44,882 bases of DNA from Prevotella sp. Lineage in GTDB: Bacteria > Bacteroidota > Bacteroidia > Bacteroidales > Bacteroidaceae. Under the pieces are notes generated by a model. It was not told the DNA's origin. It did no database searches and worked only from the letters and a program-made list of their open reading frames with translations. The stretch is from contig JALFPC010000035.1 of assembly GCA_022782305.1 (NCBI GenBank), positions 1-44,882 of the forward strand. The letters run 5' to 3'. A program made the translations under genes and the position numbers. The stretch's first letter is position 1; the number at the start of each line of letters is the position of its first letter. This document shows positions 9,548 to 19,231 of the stretch, piece by piece.

Positions 9548-10606
9548 ATGAAAAAAGTATTGACAAGTATAGTTCTCTTGCTGTTTGCATTACTGCCTTT
9601 CAAGGCATACGCCAGCGAAGGTGCTCAGGAAGGAAAGGAGCTCAACATACCCGAGATTGTGCTTGAGCACCTGGCTGACTCCTACGAATGGCATATAGCC
9701 ACATACGAGGGCAAGTCTATCCATATCTCACTACCTGTAATTATCAGGAGTAGTCAGACCAAAGATTGGTATATATGCACCGTAGAGAACCTGCCAGAAG
9801 GATTTTTCATTAATCCCGAGCACCATAATAAAATTTATGAGAAGATGGCAGACGGAACAGTGGAGCGTCCGCTTGATTTGAGCATAACCAAAGTGGTGGC
9901 AGAAATATTGATAGTGGTTGCTATCCTGCTGACCGTATTTTGCTCGTGTGCACGCTGGTATCGTAAGCGAGATGAGATAACAGAAGCCCCTAAAGGGTTT
10001 GTAGGTGCTATGGAAATGCTCGTGATGTATATCCTCGACGAAGTCGTAAAACCGGCATTGGGAGAGAAACACTACCGCAAATATGCGGGTTATCTGCTTT
10101 CAATCTTCTTCTTTATCTTGGTTACTAACCTAATGGGACTCCTCCCTGTATTGCCCGGTGGTGTGAACGTGACGGGTAACATCAATATTACCCTTTCACT
10201 GGCGGTATTTACGATGATAGTAATCAACGTGTTTGGCAACAGAGAATATTGGAAAGAGGTGTTCTGGCCTGAGGTGCCCATGTTCCTAAAGTTCCCAGTA
10301 CCGCTAATGCCTTTGATAGAGTTCTTCGGTATCCTTACCAAACCATTTGCACTGATGATCCGTCTCTTTGCCAACATGATGGCAGGACATGCTGTGATGC
10401 TCAGTTTCACATGTGTAATCTTCCTCGGATGGACCATGGGAACGGGATTTGGTGTAGGTCTAAACATCTTCAGCGTAATCATGCTTCTATTTATGAATGC
10501 ACTTGAGTTGCTCGTAGCATTTGTTCAGGCGTATGTGTTTACAATGCTGAGTGCTGTGTTTATAGGACTGGCACACAAGGAACACCATCAGGAGCAGGAG
10601 GCTTGA
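9548..10606 (+). CDS. atpB: ATP synthase Fo subunit a
   Basis: Subunit a forms the proton half-channels against the c-ring. From the ATG at 9548 the product has 352 residues; the frame is open to a TTG at 9539, but M-K-K-V-L-T begins a good signal peptide. This is followed by a periplasmic stretch of about 85 residues, an N-terminal extension common in Bacteroidetes. The conserved core has five or six membrane helices, with the essential arginine in the L-M-I-R-L-F-A-N-M-M-A-G-H motif near 275 and the G-L-L-P motif near 200. It ends in a His/Glu-rich tail. Confidence 0.95.
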   Translation: MKKVLTSIVLLLFALLPFKAYASEGAQEGKELNIPEIVLEHLADSYEWHIATYEGKSIHISLPVIIRSSQTKDWYICTVENLPEGFFINPEHHNKIYEKMADGTVERPLDLSITKVVAEILIVVAILLTVFCSCARWYRKRDEITEAPKGFVGAMEMLVMYILDEVVKPALGEKHYRKYAGYLLSIFFFILVTNLMGLLPVLPGGVNVTGNINITLSLAVFTMIVINVFGNREYWKEVFWPEVPMFLKFPVPLMPLIEFFGILTKPFALMIRLFANMMAGHAVMLSFTCVIFLGWTMGTGFGVGLNIFSVIMLLFMNALELLVAFVQAYVFTMLSAVFIGLAHKEHHQEQEA

Positions 10607-10700
10607 AAGCACATGCAGGGAATTTGGCATCGTAATAACTTAACATAGTAATAAATAAACAAAAAGACAAAAAGATAAACGAATTTATTAACAATTTTAA

Positions 10701-10952
<252 letters not shown>

Positions 10953-10968
10953 TAAGAAATAATTAGAC

Positions 10969-11487
10969 ATGAATCAATTGCCATCAATATTAACCCCCGA
11001 TCTGGGATTGCTCCTATGGATGCTCGCTGCATTTCTTGTGGTATTCTTTGTTTTAGCAAAGTATGCATTGCCTGTCATCGTGGAAGCTGTGGAGAAGCGC
11101 AGCAACCATATCAATGATAGTCTCAAGAAAGCAGAAGAGGCAGCAGTCAAATTGGCCAATATCCAGAAGGAAGGGGAGTCCATATTGCAGCAGGCAAGAC
11201 AGCAGCAAGCACAGATCCTCAAAGAGGCTGCAGAAACTCGTGATTCCATAATCGCTGAAGCCAAAGACAAGGCTCGCAAAGAGGCTGCAAGGCTTCTCGA
11301 TGATGCACGCAGCGAGATACAAAGCGAAAAGCAGTCTGCACTCAGGGAGATCCGTATGGAAGTGGCTGAATTGTCTGTCAAGGTGGCTGAAAAAGTTCTG
11401 TATAAGGAACTGGACAGCGATGCCAAGCAGATGGAAACAATTGACAGGCTGTTGGATGAAGTTTCACTTGGTGACAAAAAATCATAA
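10969..11487 (+). CDS. atpF: ATP synthase Fo subunit b
   Basis: Subunit b is the peripheral stalk. The 172-residue protein has one N-terminal membrane helix at about 10-32, ending in F-V-L-A-K-Y-A-L-P, followed by a long Ala/Glu/Lys/Arg-rich amphipathic helix to the C-terminus. This is the standard layout and length. It starts 17 bases after atpE and is followed by atpH after three bases, consistent with one transcript. Confidence 0.96.
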   Translation: MNQLPSILTPDLGLLLWMLAAFLVVFFVLAKYALPVIVEAVEKRSNHINDSLKKAEEAAVKLANIQKEGESILQQARQQQAQILKEAAETRDSIIAEAKDKARKEAARLLDDARSEIQSEKQSALREIRMEVAELSVKVAEKVLYKELDSDAKQMETIDRLLDEVSLGDKKS

Positions 11488-11490
11488 GGT

Positions 11491-12024
11491 ATGGACATAG
11501 GTGTAATATCTGTAAGGTACGCAAGGGCATTGCTGAAGACATCAATGGAGTTTAACAACTCTGAGGATGTCTATAAGGAGATGCAGAGACTGGCTCAGAG
11601 CTATATAGAGGTGCCAGACCTCAGACACACCATAGATAATCCCATGCTTGCCAAAGAGACCAAGAGACAATTGCTCTCTACGGCTTCAGGTGGAGCCTGT
11701 GAGTTAACCCTACGCTTTTTCGACATTGTCTTGCGTGAAGATAGGGAGGATATGATACAGTTTATGGCCAATTCATATATCACCTTATATAGAAAACAGA
11801 ATAACATCATCCGCGGCAAGTTGACAACAGCCGTGCCCGTGTCAGTGGATGTGAAATCCAAGATGCAGCGCATGGTTGAGAATATGACTAATGGAACTGT
11901 TGAGTTTGAAACCGAGGTAGATGCCGACATTATGGGTGGCTTCGTACTTGAATACGACACCTACCGCATGGATGCCAGCGTCAAAAACAGGTTGAGAGAG
12001 ATACTCCAGCAGTTGAAAAACTAA
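11491..12024 (+). CDS. atpH: ATP synthase F1 subunit delta
   Basis: Delta (the OSCP homologue) joins the peripheral stalk to the top of F1. The 177-residue protein begins with the family pattern S-V-R-Y-A-R-A-L-L and has the C-terminal motif [20 protein letters not shown], near residues 150-170. Length is normal. It lies between atpF and atpA. Confidence 0.95.
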   Translation: MDIGVISVRYARALLKTSMEFNNSEDVYKEMQRLAQSYIEVPDLRHTIDNPMLAKETKRQLLSTASGGACELTLRFFDIVLREDREDMIQFMANSYITLYRKQNNIIRGKLTTAVPVSVDVKSKMQRMVENMTNGTVEFETEVDADIMGGFVLEYDTYRMDASVKNRLREILQQLKN

Positions 12025-12044
12025 TTATTAACAAGATTATTATC

Positions 12045-13631
12045 ATGTCAGATAAGATTAAACCAAGCGAAGTGTCGCAGATGCTTTTTGAACAACTCAA
12101 AGGCATCAGTGGCGAACAGAAGTTCGACGAGATTGGTACTGTGCTTGAGGTAAGTGATGGCGTGGCTCGCATTTATGGTCTTCGCAATGCCGAGGCCAAT
12201 GAGTTGCTTCAGTTTGACAATGGCACCATGGCCATAGTCATGAACCTTGAGGAAGACAATGTTGGTTGTGTGCTTCTGGGTTCAACCGAAGGTATCAAAG
12301 AGGGCATGGTGGTTAAGCGTACCAAGCGTATAGCATCCATTATGGTGAACGATAACATGCTTGGACGTGTTATCAATCCACTTGGACAGGCCATCGACGG
12401 CAAGGGTGACATAGATCTCAAAGATGCCTTTGAGATGCCTCTGGAGCGCAAGGCTCCTGGTGTTATCTACCGTCAACCCGTGAAGGAACCTCTTCAGACC
12501 GGTATCAAGTCGGTGGATTCAATGATTCCAATCGGACGTGGACAGCGAGAACTCATCATCGGTGACCGTCAGACAGGAAAGACAGCCATCGCCGTAGACA
12601 CTATCATCAATCAGAAGAGTTTCTATGATGCAGGCAAACCTGTATATTGTATTTATGTGGCCATAGGTCAGAAAGCATCCACAGTGGCTGCACTTGTTGA
12701 AAACCTCAAGCAGCATGGTGCACTGCCTTATACTATTGTGGTGAGTGCCACGGCGGCTGATCCTGCTGCCATGCAGTATTATGCTCCTTTTGCTGGTGCT
12801 GCTATAGGAGAGTATTTTAGAGACAGAGGACATTCTGCCCTTGTTGTGTATGACGACCTGTCAAAGCAGGCTGTTGCATACCGTGAGGTGTCGCTGATTT
12901 TGCGCCGTCCATCCGGACGTGAGGCTTATCCAGGAGATGTGTTCTATCTGCATAGTCGTCTATTGGAGCGCGCAGCACGTATCAATGACCAGCAGGAAGT
13001 GGCAGAGCAGATGAACGACCTGCCAGAGTGCATGAAAGGTCATGTAAAGGGTGGTGGTTCTCTAACTGCTCTTCCTATCATCGAAACACAGGCTGGTGAC
13101 GTTTCAGCATATATTCCTACCAATGTGATCTCAATCACCGACGGACAGATATATCTTGAAAGCGACCTCTTTAACCAGGGTTTCCGTCCCGCCATCAATG
13201 TGGGTATCTCAGTATCTCGTGTGGGTGGTTCGGCTCAGATTAAGAGTATGAAGAAAGTGGCAGGTACACTGAAGATTGACCAGGCTCAGTATCGAGAGCT
13301 TGAGAGTTTCTCGAAGTTCTCGAGTGATGTGGATGCCGTGACAGCCATGACCCTTGACCGCGGTCGCAAGAACAATCAGTTGCTTATCCAGCCACAGTAT
13401 AGTCCTATGCCTGTAGGAGAGCAGATAGCCATCATCTATTGTGGAACAAAGGGTTTGATGCACGATGTGCCATTGGATCAAGTGCGTGAATGCCAGAACA
13501 CCTTCCTTGACAAGATGCGCAGTGCCCATGGCGACACTATCGCTACCCTTGCCAGCGGCAAGATTTCAGACACCGAGACAGCAGTTATAGAGAGTGTGAT
13601 GGCAGACATTGCTGGACAATATAAAAAGTGA
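12045..13631 (+). CDS. atpA: ATP synthase F1 subunit alpha
   Basis: Alpha forms the non-catalytic nucleotide sites of F1. The 528-residue protein has the P-loop G-D-R-Q-T-G-K-T-A near residue 169, the [10 protein letters not shown] motif near 268 and the [13 protein letters not shown] motif carrying the arginine finger near 385. Its N-terminal beta-barrel has the G-V-A-R-I-Y-G-L motif near residue 45. Length is slightly above E. coli AtpA because of a C-terminal extension common in Bacteroidetes. Confidence 0.98.
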   Translation: MSDKIKPSEVSQMLFEQLKGISGEQKFDEIGTVLEVSDGVARIYGLRNAEANELLQFDNGTMAIVMNLEEDNVGCVLLGSTEGIKEGMVVKRTKRIASIMVNDNMLGRVINPLGQAIDGKGDIDLKDAFEMPLERKAPGVIYRQPVKEPLQTGIKSVDSMIPIGRGQRELIIGDRQTGKTAIAVDTIINQKSFYDAGKPVYCIYVAIGQKASTVAALVENLKQHGALPYTIVVSATAADPAAMQYYAPFAGAAIGEYFRDRGHSALVVYDDLSKQAVAYREVSLILRRPSGREAYPGDVFYLHSRLLERAARINDQQEVAEQMNDLPECMKGHVKGGGSLTALPIIETQAGDVSAYIPTNVISITDGQIYLESDLFNQGFRPAINVGISVSRVGGSAQIKSMKKVAGTLKIDQAQYRELESFSKFSSDVDAVTAMTLDRGRKNNQLLIQPQYSPMPVGEQIAIIYCGTKGLMHDVPLDQVRECQNTFLDKMRSAHGDTIATLASGKISDTETAVIESVMADIAGQYKK

Positions 13632-13637
13632 TAGCCT

Positions 13638-14603
13638 ATGCCATCCCTAAAGGAAATAAGAAACCGCATCAATTCTGTTAACAGCACCCGCAAGATTACG
13701 AGTGCCATGAAGATGGTTGCATCATCTAAACTCCATCATGCACAGGTGATGATAGAGAACATGCTGCCATACGAATCGATGCTTGAGCATATCCTAAAGT
13801 CTTTTCTTGCATCTGAAGCAGATGTGAGAAGTGTGTTGATAGACAACCGTGAAGTCAAGAAGGTGGCTCTTGTGGTTTATTCATCCAATAGTAGCTTGTG
13901 CGGTGGTTTCAATGCCAATGTCATCAAACTGATGACTACAGCCGTTGACAACTACCGTGCACAAGGGATTGACGATATCACCATATATCCAGTAGGTAGG
14001 AAAGTGGCAGAGAAAGCCACGAAACTTGGGTATAAGGTTGCCGGTGACTATTCAGCTCTGTCAGACAAGCCCAATGCCAAGGAATGTATTGAACTGGCCA
14101 GGAGACTTGGACAATCATTTCTCAATCATGAAGTGGATAAGGTGGAACTGCTCTATCACCATTTCAAGAGTGCTGGTTCACAGGTGTTGACACGCAAACT
14201 CTTCCTTCCCATTGACCTATCGACAGAATTGGATCGTGACCACTGGAGAGACCTTTCTTCTTCAGTTGCTACAAAGAAGTCGCAGGAATATCTCAAGCAT
14301 AAGGAAGACAGTCATGAAGCGGTGACAATTGAGGCCAAACCACTCAATGACAATTTCATTGTGGAACCGGATATGGAGACAGTGCTTGCTACTCTTATTC
14401 CCAAACTGCTTCATCTCATGGTGTATACGGCATTGCTTGACAGCATAGCGAGCGAACATGCTGCCCGTATGGTGGCCATGCAGACAGCCACAGACAATGC
14501 TGATGAACTGCTGCGTGAACTCAATCTGCAATACAACAAGAGTCGTCAGCAGGCTATCACCAATGAGTTGCTTGATATCGTAGGTGGCTCCATTAACAAA
14601 TAG
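13638..14603 (+). CDS. atpG: ATP synthase F1 subunit gamma
   Basis: Gamma is the central rotor shaft. The 321-residue protein starts with the family signature I-R-N-R-I-N-S-V-N-S-T-R-K-I-T-S-A-M-K-M-V-A and ends with the C-terminal coiled-coil pattern N-K-x-R-Q-x-x-I-T-x-E-L-x-D-I-V-G-G. It is about 30 residues longer than E. coli gamma because of an insert near residues 200-240, as in other Bacteroidetes. It is the last gene of the operon. Confidence 0.96.
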   Translation: MPSLKEIRNRINSVNSTRKITSAMKMVASSKLHHAQVMIENMLPYESMLEHILKSFLASEADVRSVLIDNREVKKVALVVYSSNSSLCGGFNANVIKLMTTAVDNYRAQGIDDITIYPVGRKVAEKATKLGYKVAGDYSALSDKPNAKECIELARRLGQSFLNHEVDKVELLYHHFKSAGSQVLTRKLFLPIDLSTELDRDHWRDLSSSVATKKSQEYLKHKEDSHEAVTIEAKPLNDNFIVEPDMETVLATLIPKLLHLMVYTALLDSIASEHAARMVAMQTATDNADELLRELNLQYNKSRQQAITNELLDIVGGSINK

Positions 14604-14629
14604 TTTGCATCACTATTTCATCGAAATAC

Positions 14630-14672
14630 TAGGGGGCAGGGCATCGAACTTGCTCCCTATTATTATTTCTAA
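14630..14672 (+). terminator. Probable terminator of the ATP synthase operon
   Basis: TAGGGGGCA at 14630-14638 pairs with TGCTCCCTA at 14651-14659 (nine pairs with one G-U) around a 12-base loop, followed by a T-rich but interrupted tract. It is 27 bases after the atpG stop. Confidence 0.6.
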
Positions 14673-14803
14673 AATATGCAATTGCAATTCTTTTGCATAC
14701 AATTATTTGTAATAATCCGCCTATTAATGGGTTCAATATGCATTTTCACCTTGTTAACGACATTTTTATGATAATAATAATGATAATATCAAAATATTTT
14801 TTG

Positions 14804-14811
14804 TAATTTTG
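14804..14811 (+). promoter_or_regulatory. -7 box of ftsY
   Basis: TAATTTTG matches TAnnTTTG and lies 16 bases before the ftsY ATG. The 130 bases upstream are very AT-rich, with no gene and no evident TTG -33 element. Confidence 0.5.
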
Positions 14812-14827
14812 CAACAAATTAGATATT

Positions 14828-15784
14828 ATGGGCATTTTTGGTTTTTTCAGCAAGAACAAGAAGGAAACCCTCGATAAGGGTTTGGAGAAAACAAAGACAA
14901 GTGTTTTTGACAAGATAGCACGTGCTGTAGCAGGCAAGTCCAAGGTAGACGACGAAGTCTTGGACAACCTCGAGGAAGTGCTCATCACCAGTGATGTCGG
15001 TGTAGACACCACTCTCAAGATCATAGAACGTATAGAAGAACGAGTGTCTCGAGACAAATACGTGAGCACGTCAGAACTCAATGGCATCCTGCGTGATGAG
15101 ATTGCCGCTCTATTGTCAGAAAATAACACAGTGGATGGTGATAGTTGGGATCTTCCCACCGATCATTCCCCTTACGTAATTCTTGTGGTAGGTGTAAATG
15201 GTGTTGGCAAGACCACCACCATTGGCAAGTTAGCCCATCAATTTAAGCAGGCTGGCAAGAAGGTATATCTCGGTGCTGCCGACACATTTCGTGCTGCTGC
15301 CGTTGAGCAGTTGTGCATTTGGGGAGACCGTGTAGGTGTGCCAGTGATCAAACAGCAGATGGGTAGCGACCCAGCCTCTGTTGCTTTCGACACCTTGAGT
15401 AGTGCCAAGGCCAACAATGCAGATGTGGTAATCATCGATACTGCAGGCAGATTGCATAACAAGGTAGGTCTGATGAATGAATTGAAGAAGATTAAGGAAG
15501 TGATGAAGAAAGTACTTCCCGAAGCTCCCGATGAGGTGTTGCTTGTATTGGATGGCAGTACTGGACAGAATGCCTTTGAACAAGCAAGACAGTTTGCCGC
15601 CGTTACCCAAATCACTTCACTGGCAATAACAAAACTCGACGGTACTGCCAAGGGAGGCGTAGTTATTGGCATCAGTGACCAATTGAAGGTACCGGTAAAA
15701 TATATTGGACTGGGCGAAGGCATGGAAGATCTCCAACTGTTTAACAAGCGCCAGTTTGTGGATTCGCTATTCAAGAATTCATAA
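14828..15784 (+). CDS. ftsY: Signal recognition particle receptor FtsY
   Basis: FtsY is the membrane-associated GTPase that receives ribosomes carrying the signal recognition particle. The 318-residue protein contains the N-domain helices followed by the G-domain: G1 motif G-V-N-G-V-G-K-T-T-T starting at Gly122, the insertion-box motif D-T-F-R-A-A-A-V-E-Q-L near 153, G3 D-T-A-G-R near 205 and G4 T-K-L-D-G-T-A-K-G-G near 265. The acidic A-domain of E. coli FtsY is absent, as in many bacteria. rimO follows after 30 bases. Confidence 0.97.
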   Translation: MGIFGFFSKNKKETLDKGLEKTKTSVFDKIARAVAGKSKVDDEVLDNLEEVLITSDVGVDTTLKIIERIEERVSRDKYVSTSELNGILRDEIAALLSENNTVDGDSWDLPTDHSPYVILVVGVNGVGKTTTIGKLAHQFKQAGKKVYLGAADTFRAAAVEQLCIWGDRVGVPVIKQQMGSDPASVAFDTLSSAKANNADVVIIDTAGRLHNKVGLMNELKKIKEVMKKVLPEAPDEVLLVLDGSTGQNAFEQARQFAAVTQITSLAITKLDGTAKGGVVIGISDQLKVPVKYIGLGEGMEDLQLFNKRQFVDSLFKNS

Positions 15785-15814
15785 CCCTCCAATTCTCTTC
15801 ATAATTATATACTA

Positions 15815-17128
15815 ATGTCAAAGAAGAAAGAAACTGTAGATATCATAACCATGGGTTGTTCAAAGAATCTTGTAGATTCCGAGACACTCATAGGACTATT
15901 TGAAGCCAACGGCTATCATTGCACCCATGACAGCGATAATCCCAAGGGAGATATCGTTGTAATTAACACCTGCGGGTTTATTCAGGATGCCAAGCAGGAG
16001 AGCATCAACACAATTCTTGAGTTTGCACAGGCCAAAGATGAGGGCCGCATACGCAAATTATTTGTGATGGGATGCCTCTCAGAACGCTATATGAAAGAGT
16101 TAGGAGAGGAGATACCACAGGTGGATAAATACTATGGCAAATTCAATTTTCGACAACTCATCAGCGATCTCAAAGGCGAGGAAACCATAGTGTGCGATGC
16201 CAACAGACGCATCACCACGCCCCGCCATTATGCATATATAAAGATAAGTGAGGGATGCGACCGCCATTGTGCCTATTGCGCCATACCCATCATCACAGGC
16301 AGACATGTGAGCAGAACACAAGATGAGATTCTCGAAGAGGTGAGGCAACTAGTGAAAGAAGGAACCACTGAGTTTCAGATTATTGCACAGGAACTGACCT
16401 ATTATGGTGTGGACATAGACGGAAAGAGGCAGATAGCACAACTCATCGACCGTATGGCACACATAGAAGGTGTGAAATGGATTAGACTGCACTATGCATA
16501 TCCAACACAATTTCCTATGGAACTGCTCGATGTGATCAGAGAAAACGACAATGTATGCAAATATCTCGACATAGCACTGCAACACGTTTCTGACAAGATG
16601 CTGAAGCGCATGCACAGAAATGTGACAAAAGAAGAGACATACCAACTTGTAAATACTATAAGAGATAGGGTGCCTGGCATTCATTTGCGCACCACTCTGA
16701 TGGTTGGTTTTCCAGGAGAATCTGAAGAAGATTTTAATGAGCTTGTGGATTTTGCCCGTTGGGCACGCTTTGAGCGTATGGGTGCATTTGCCTATTCGGA
16801 AGAGGAGGGTACCTATTCTGCAGATCATTATGACGATGATGTAGACGAAGAAACAAAGCAGAGAAGACTGGATAAACTGATGCGAATACAGCAGAGCATC
16901 AGTGGAGAAATAGAAGGAGCCAAGGTAGGCACAGAACTCACCGTGGTTATTGACCGCATAGAAGGGGAATATTATATCGGACGAAGCGAGTTTAGCTCTC
17001 CTGAGGTAGACCCAGAAGTGCTTATCCGTATTGACGACCATCCCCTTACCATAGGCGAGTATTACACAGTGCATGTGGATGACTCGGATGATTTTGACCT
17101 ATACGCAACAGTAATACAACAACAATGA
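15815..17128 (+). CDS. rimO: Ribosomal protein uS12 methylthiotransferase RimO
   Basis: RimO is a radical-SAM enzyme that adds a methylthio group to an aspartate of ribosomal protein S12. The 437-residue protein has the UPF0004 domain with three cysteines for the auxiliary cluster (Cys15 in M-G-C-S-K-N, the C of N-T-C-G near 51 and of M-G-C-L near 86). The radical-SAM triad is C148-x3-C152-x2-C155, and a C-terminal TRAM domain spans about 370-437. The triad context S-E-G-C-D-R-x-C-A-Y-C-A-I-P is characteristic of RimO rather than MiaB. Its stop overlaps the next start by four bases. Confidence 0.95.
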   Translation: MSKKKETVDIITMGCSKNLVDSETLIGLFEANGYHCTHDSDNPKGDIVVINTCGFIQDAKQESINTILEFAQAKDEGRIRKLFVMGCLSERYMKELGEEIPQVDKYYGKFNFRQLISDLKGEETIVCDANRRITTPRHYAYIKISEGCDRHCAYCAIPIITGRHVSRTQDEILEEVRQLVKEGTTEFQIIAQELTYYGVDIDGKRQIAQLIDRMAHIEGVKWIRLHYAYPTQFPMELLDVIRENDNVCKYLDIALQHVSDKMLKRMHRNVTKEETYQLVNTIRDRVPGIHLRTTLMVGFPGESEEDFNELVDFARWARFERMGAFAYSEEEGTYSADHYDDDVDEETKQRRLDKLMRIQQSISGEIEGAKVGTELTVVIDRIEGEYYIGRSEFSSPEVDPEVLIRIDDHPLTIGEYYTVHVDDSDDFDLYATVIQQQ

Positions 17129-17550
17129 ACAATAAGGAATTCATAGCTGCCCTGTCTGCAGAGATGGGCTATCCCGCTTCTACCACCCAACGTCTGGTAT
17201 CTACGATATTAGACGGTATGGGAGATGCTTTCCAAGAGGGCGAAGGTGTGAGAGTAGAGAATCTCGGCACATTCGAAACACGCAAGAAACTGGAGCGCAT
17301 CATCTTTAATCCTTCCACACAGCAGCGCATGCTGGTACCACCAAAGATAGTGCTTGGATTTAGGCCTAATGCCGAACTTAAAGAGGCATTGAAAAAGAAG
17401 ATGGAAGAAAAGGATATCAAGAAAACTACTGACAATACTACAGTGAAACAAGCCTCCAATGATGATAAGAATATTGAAGATAAGTCTAAGGGCGTTAATA
17501 AAATAATCAAGAGAGTAACAGCCAACAAGAAAAAGGGCAATAAGAAATAG
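17125..17550 (+). CDS. HU-family DNA-binding protein with a basic tail
   Basis: Residues 1-90 match the HU/IHF fold: N-K-x-E-F-I-A-A-L-S at the start, V-R-V-E-N-L-G-T-F-E-T-R-K in the saddle, and a P-x-T-x-Q-R-M-L-V-P arm followed by F-R-P-N-A-E-L-K. A Lys/Asp-rich, low-complexity tail of about 45 residues follows and ends in K-K-K-G-N-K-K. Such tails are not present in E. coli HU. The protein probably binds and bends DNA. The start overlaps the rimO stop (ATGA), and the next gene, a second HU protein, begins two bases after its stop. Confidence 0.88.
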   Translation: MNNKEFIAALSAEMGYPASTTQRLVSTILDGMGDAFQEGEGVRVENLGTFETRKKLERIIFNPSTQQRMLVPPKIVLGFRPNAELKEALKKKMEEKDIKKTTDNTTVKQASNDDKNIEDKSKGVNKIIKRVTANKKKGNKK

Positions 17551-17552
17551 CT

Positions 17553-19169
17553 ATGGATAAAAAGGGATATATAGACTTGGCTGAACTGCTGACACGCAAG
17601 CATACAATATCTGATGTGAGTTCTCAGATATTCGTAAACAGGATGTTTCATGTAATCAGCAATGGATTGCTCAATGATGGCATTGTGAAAGTGCGTGGTT
17701 TAGGCACTTTTAAATTAATTGAGGTGGAAGACCGTGTAAGCGTAGATGTCAACACAGGTCAGCGTGTTGTGATACCCGGACACTATAAGGTCTCTTTCAC
17801 TTGTGACTCCACAATGAAAGAGATTGTCAATAAGCCATTCTCTCAATTCGAAACCGTTGTTCTCAATGATGGTGTGGATTTTTCATCAATAGACACTCCA
17901 GCAGAATCAGATGAGCCAAACCTTGATGATGACGATGTTAACGAGGAAGAAGATGAGATTGTAGTAGAAAAACAGAAAGAACAATACTTTGTAGAGACGT
18001 CAGAAGTAGAAGAAGAGACATCAGCAGAAGAGCAAACTCCAGCAGTAGAGGAAGATACTATCGCAGAAGAGCAAACTCCAGCAGTAGAGGAAGATACTAT
18101 CGCAGAAGAGCAAACTCCAGGAGTAGAGGAAGAGACTATCACAGAAGAACAAACTCCAGGAGTAGAGGAAGAGACTATCGCAGAAGAGCAAACTCCAGGA
18201 GTAGAGGAAGAAAATCCCGTAGAAAATATACTTCTTCCAGAAGAAGAAATATTACCTGAGGAGAAGGTGGAAGATGTATTATCTAACGAGGAAGTAGACG
18301 ACGTATCTGACGATAAACGAGAAGCTTCTATTGGGCAAGAAGATGCCGATGAAGAGTTCAATGACTTAGACAATGCTACCGATAACTCATCCGTAAATGA
18401 TGTTGTTAACGATGACGATAATATTATTGTTAATAGTACCATTAATGATGATGAAATTCGCAATGAAGTTAAGGATGAAGTAAATGACGAAGATAAGGAT
18501 GAAGTTAAGGATGAAATAGACGATAATAATAATGATGATGATGATAATTCTGACGCTGAACCAAGTAGTGGCAGCAAGAAGCATATATTTGGATATATCA
18601 TTCTTTCATTGATATTATTATTGATTGCCGCTGGAGCCTATTATGGAGGATATCTCTATGGTTACCAGAAGGGTAGGGCTGATGTATCCTTTGAAATGCA
18701 CAAGCAGATAATGAAATGTAGTCATCATCCACAAACACCATCTTTGGAGAAAGATACAACAAACGTTGATACTATTACAAAGAATACCCCTGTCATGGTT
18801 AATGACCAATCATCAATAAAGAGTGAAAGAAATACAGATACAAAGATTGAAGACAAAACCATAGTAAAGACTGAAACCAAGCCGGAGAGCAAGACAGTAT
18901 CCAAAGCGCCTGCTACTGATGATTTGCATGCTCAATATGCAGCCAAGGATGTGCGTGTTCGTTTGGGTGCTTATCGCATTGTTGGAACAGATCATGAAGA
19001 GTTAGTGCGTCCTGGCGACAATGTGAGGAAACTATCTCGCCGCTGCTTAGGTGAAGGTATGGAGTGTTATGTGGAGGTATACAATGGCATAAACAGCAAT
19101 ACCCCATTGAAGGCTGGACAGAAACTCAAGATACCAAAGTTGGTAGTAAAGAAAAAGAAGAAAAAATGA
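17553..19169 (+). CDS. HU-domain / acidic linker / membrane helix / LysM fusion protein
   Basis: The 538-residue protein has four parts. Residues 1-95 resemble HU (V-K-V-R-G-L-G-T-F-K, then a Q-R-V-V-I-P-G-H-Y-K arm). Residues 110-335 are a highly acidic linker with five copies of a 13-residue repeat at 158-222. A single membrane helix lies at about 345-368. After a Ser/Thr/Lys-rich stretch, a C-terminal LysM-like domain (about 472-530) ends in L-K-A-G-Q-K-L-K-I-P and a run of lysines. The predicted topology puts the DNA-binding part in the cytoplasm and the peptidoglycan-binding part in the periplasm. A nucleoid-to-wall tether is an inference from architecture. It is the end of the rimO-HU run. 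Confidence 0.82.
   Translation: MDKKGYIDLAELLTRKHTISDVSSQIFVNRMFHVISNGLLNDGIVKVRGLGTFKLIEVEDRVSVDVNTGQRVVIPGHYKVSFTCDSTMKEIVNKPFSQFETVVLNDGVDFSSIDTPAESDEPNLDDDDVNEEEDEIVVEKQKEQYFVETSEVEEETSAEEQTPAVEEDTIAEEQTPAVEEDTIAEEQTPGVEEETITEEQTPGVEEETIAEEQTPGVEEENPVENILLPEEEILPEEKVEDVLSNEEVDDVSDDKREASIGQEDADEEFNDLDNATDNSSVNDVVNDDDNIIVNSTINDDEIRNEVKDEVNDEDKDEVKDEIDDNNNDDDDNSDAEPSSGSKKHIFGYIILSLILLLIAAGAYYGGYLYGYQKGRADVSFEMHKQIMKCSHHPQTPSLEKDTTNVDTITKNTPVMVNDQSSIKSERNTDTKIEDKTIVKTETKPESKTVSKAPATDDLHAQYAAKDVRVRLGAYRIVGTDHEELVRPGDNVRKLSRRCLGEGMECYVEVYNGINSNTPLKAGQKLKIPKLVVKKKKKK
18024..18218 (+). repeat. Five tandem 39-bp in-frame repeats in the HU/LysM gene
   Basis: Five units of 39 bp at 18024, 18063, 18102, 18141 and 18180 encode A-E-E-Q-T-P-[AG]-V-E-E-[DE]-T-I, with the last unit ending in N-P. 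Units 1 and 2 are nearly identical and units 3-5 share an A-to-G change, so they arose by recent slippage or duplication. They lengthen the acidic linker without a frameshift. Confidence 0.9.
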
Positions 19170-19231
19170 ATAAAAGCAATAAGGAAGACTATTCCGAAGA
19201 TGAAGAAATACCAATTACTGCGGAGAGATAA
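19166..19231 (+). CDS. Possible 21-residue acidic peptide overlapping the HU/LysM stop
   Basis: An ATG at 19166 overlaps the HU/LysM stop by four bases (ATGA) and opens a 21-codon frame ending at the TAA at 19229-19231. The peptide is acidic (M-N-K-S-N-K-E-D-Y-S-E-D-E-E-I-P...). It ends inside the terminator hairpin. It could be the remnant of a third gene of the operon, a short coupled peptide, or chance; I recognise no family. Confidence 0.25.
   Translation: MNKSNKEDYSEDEEIPITAER

Noticed and set aside
17843..18601. A 252-codon minus-strand frame rich in serine
   Set aside because: It is the antisense reading of the acidic Glu/Asp repeats of the HU/LysM gene; Ser-rich antisense frames are expected from GAA/GAT-rich codons.
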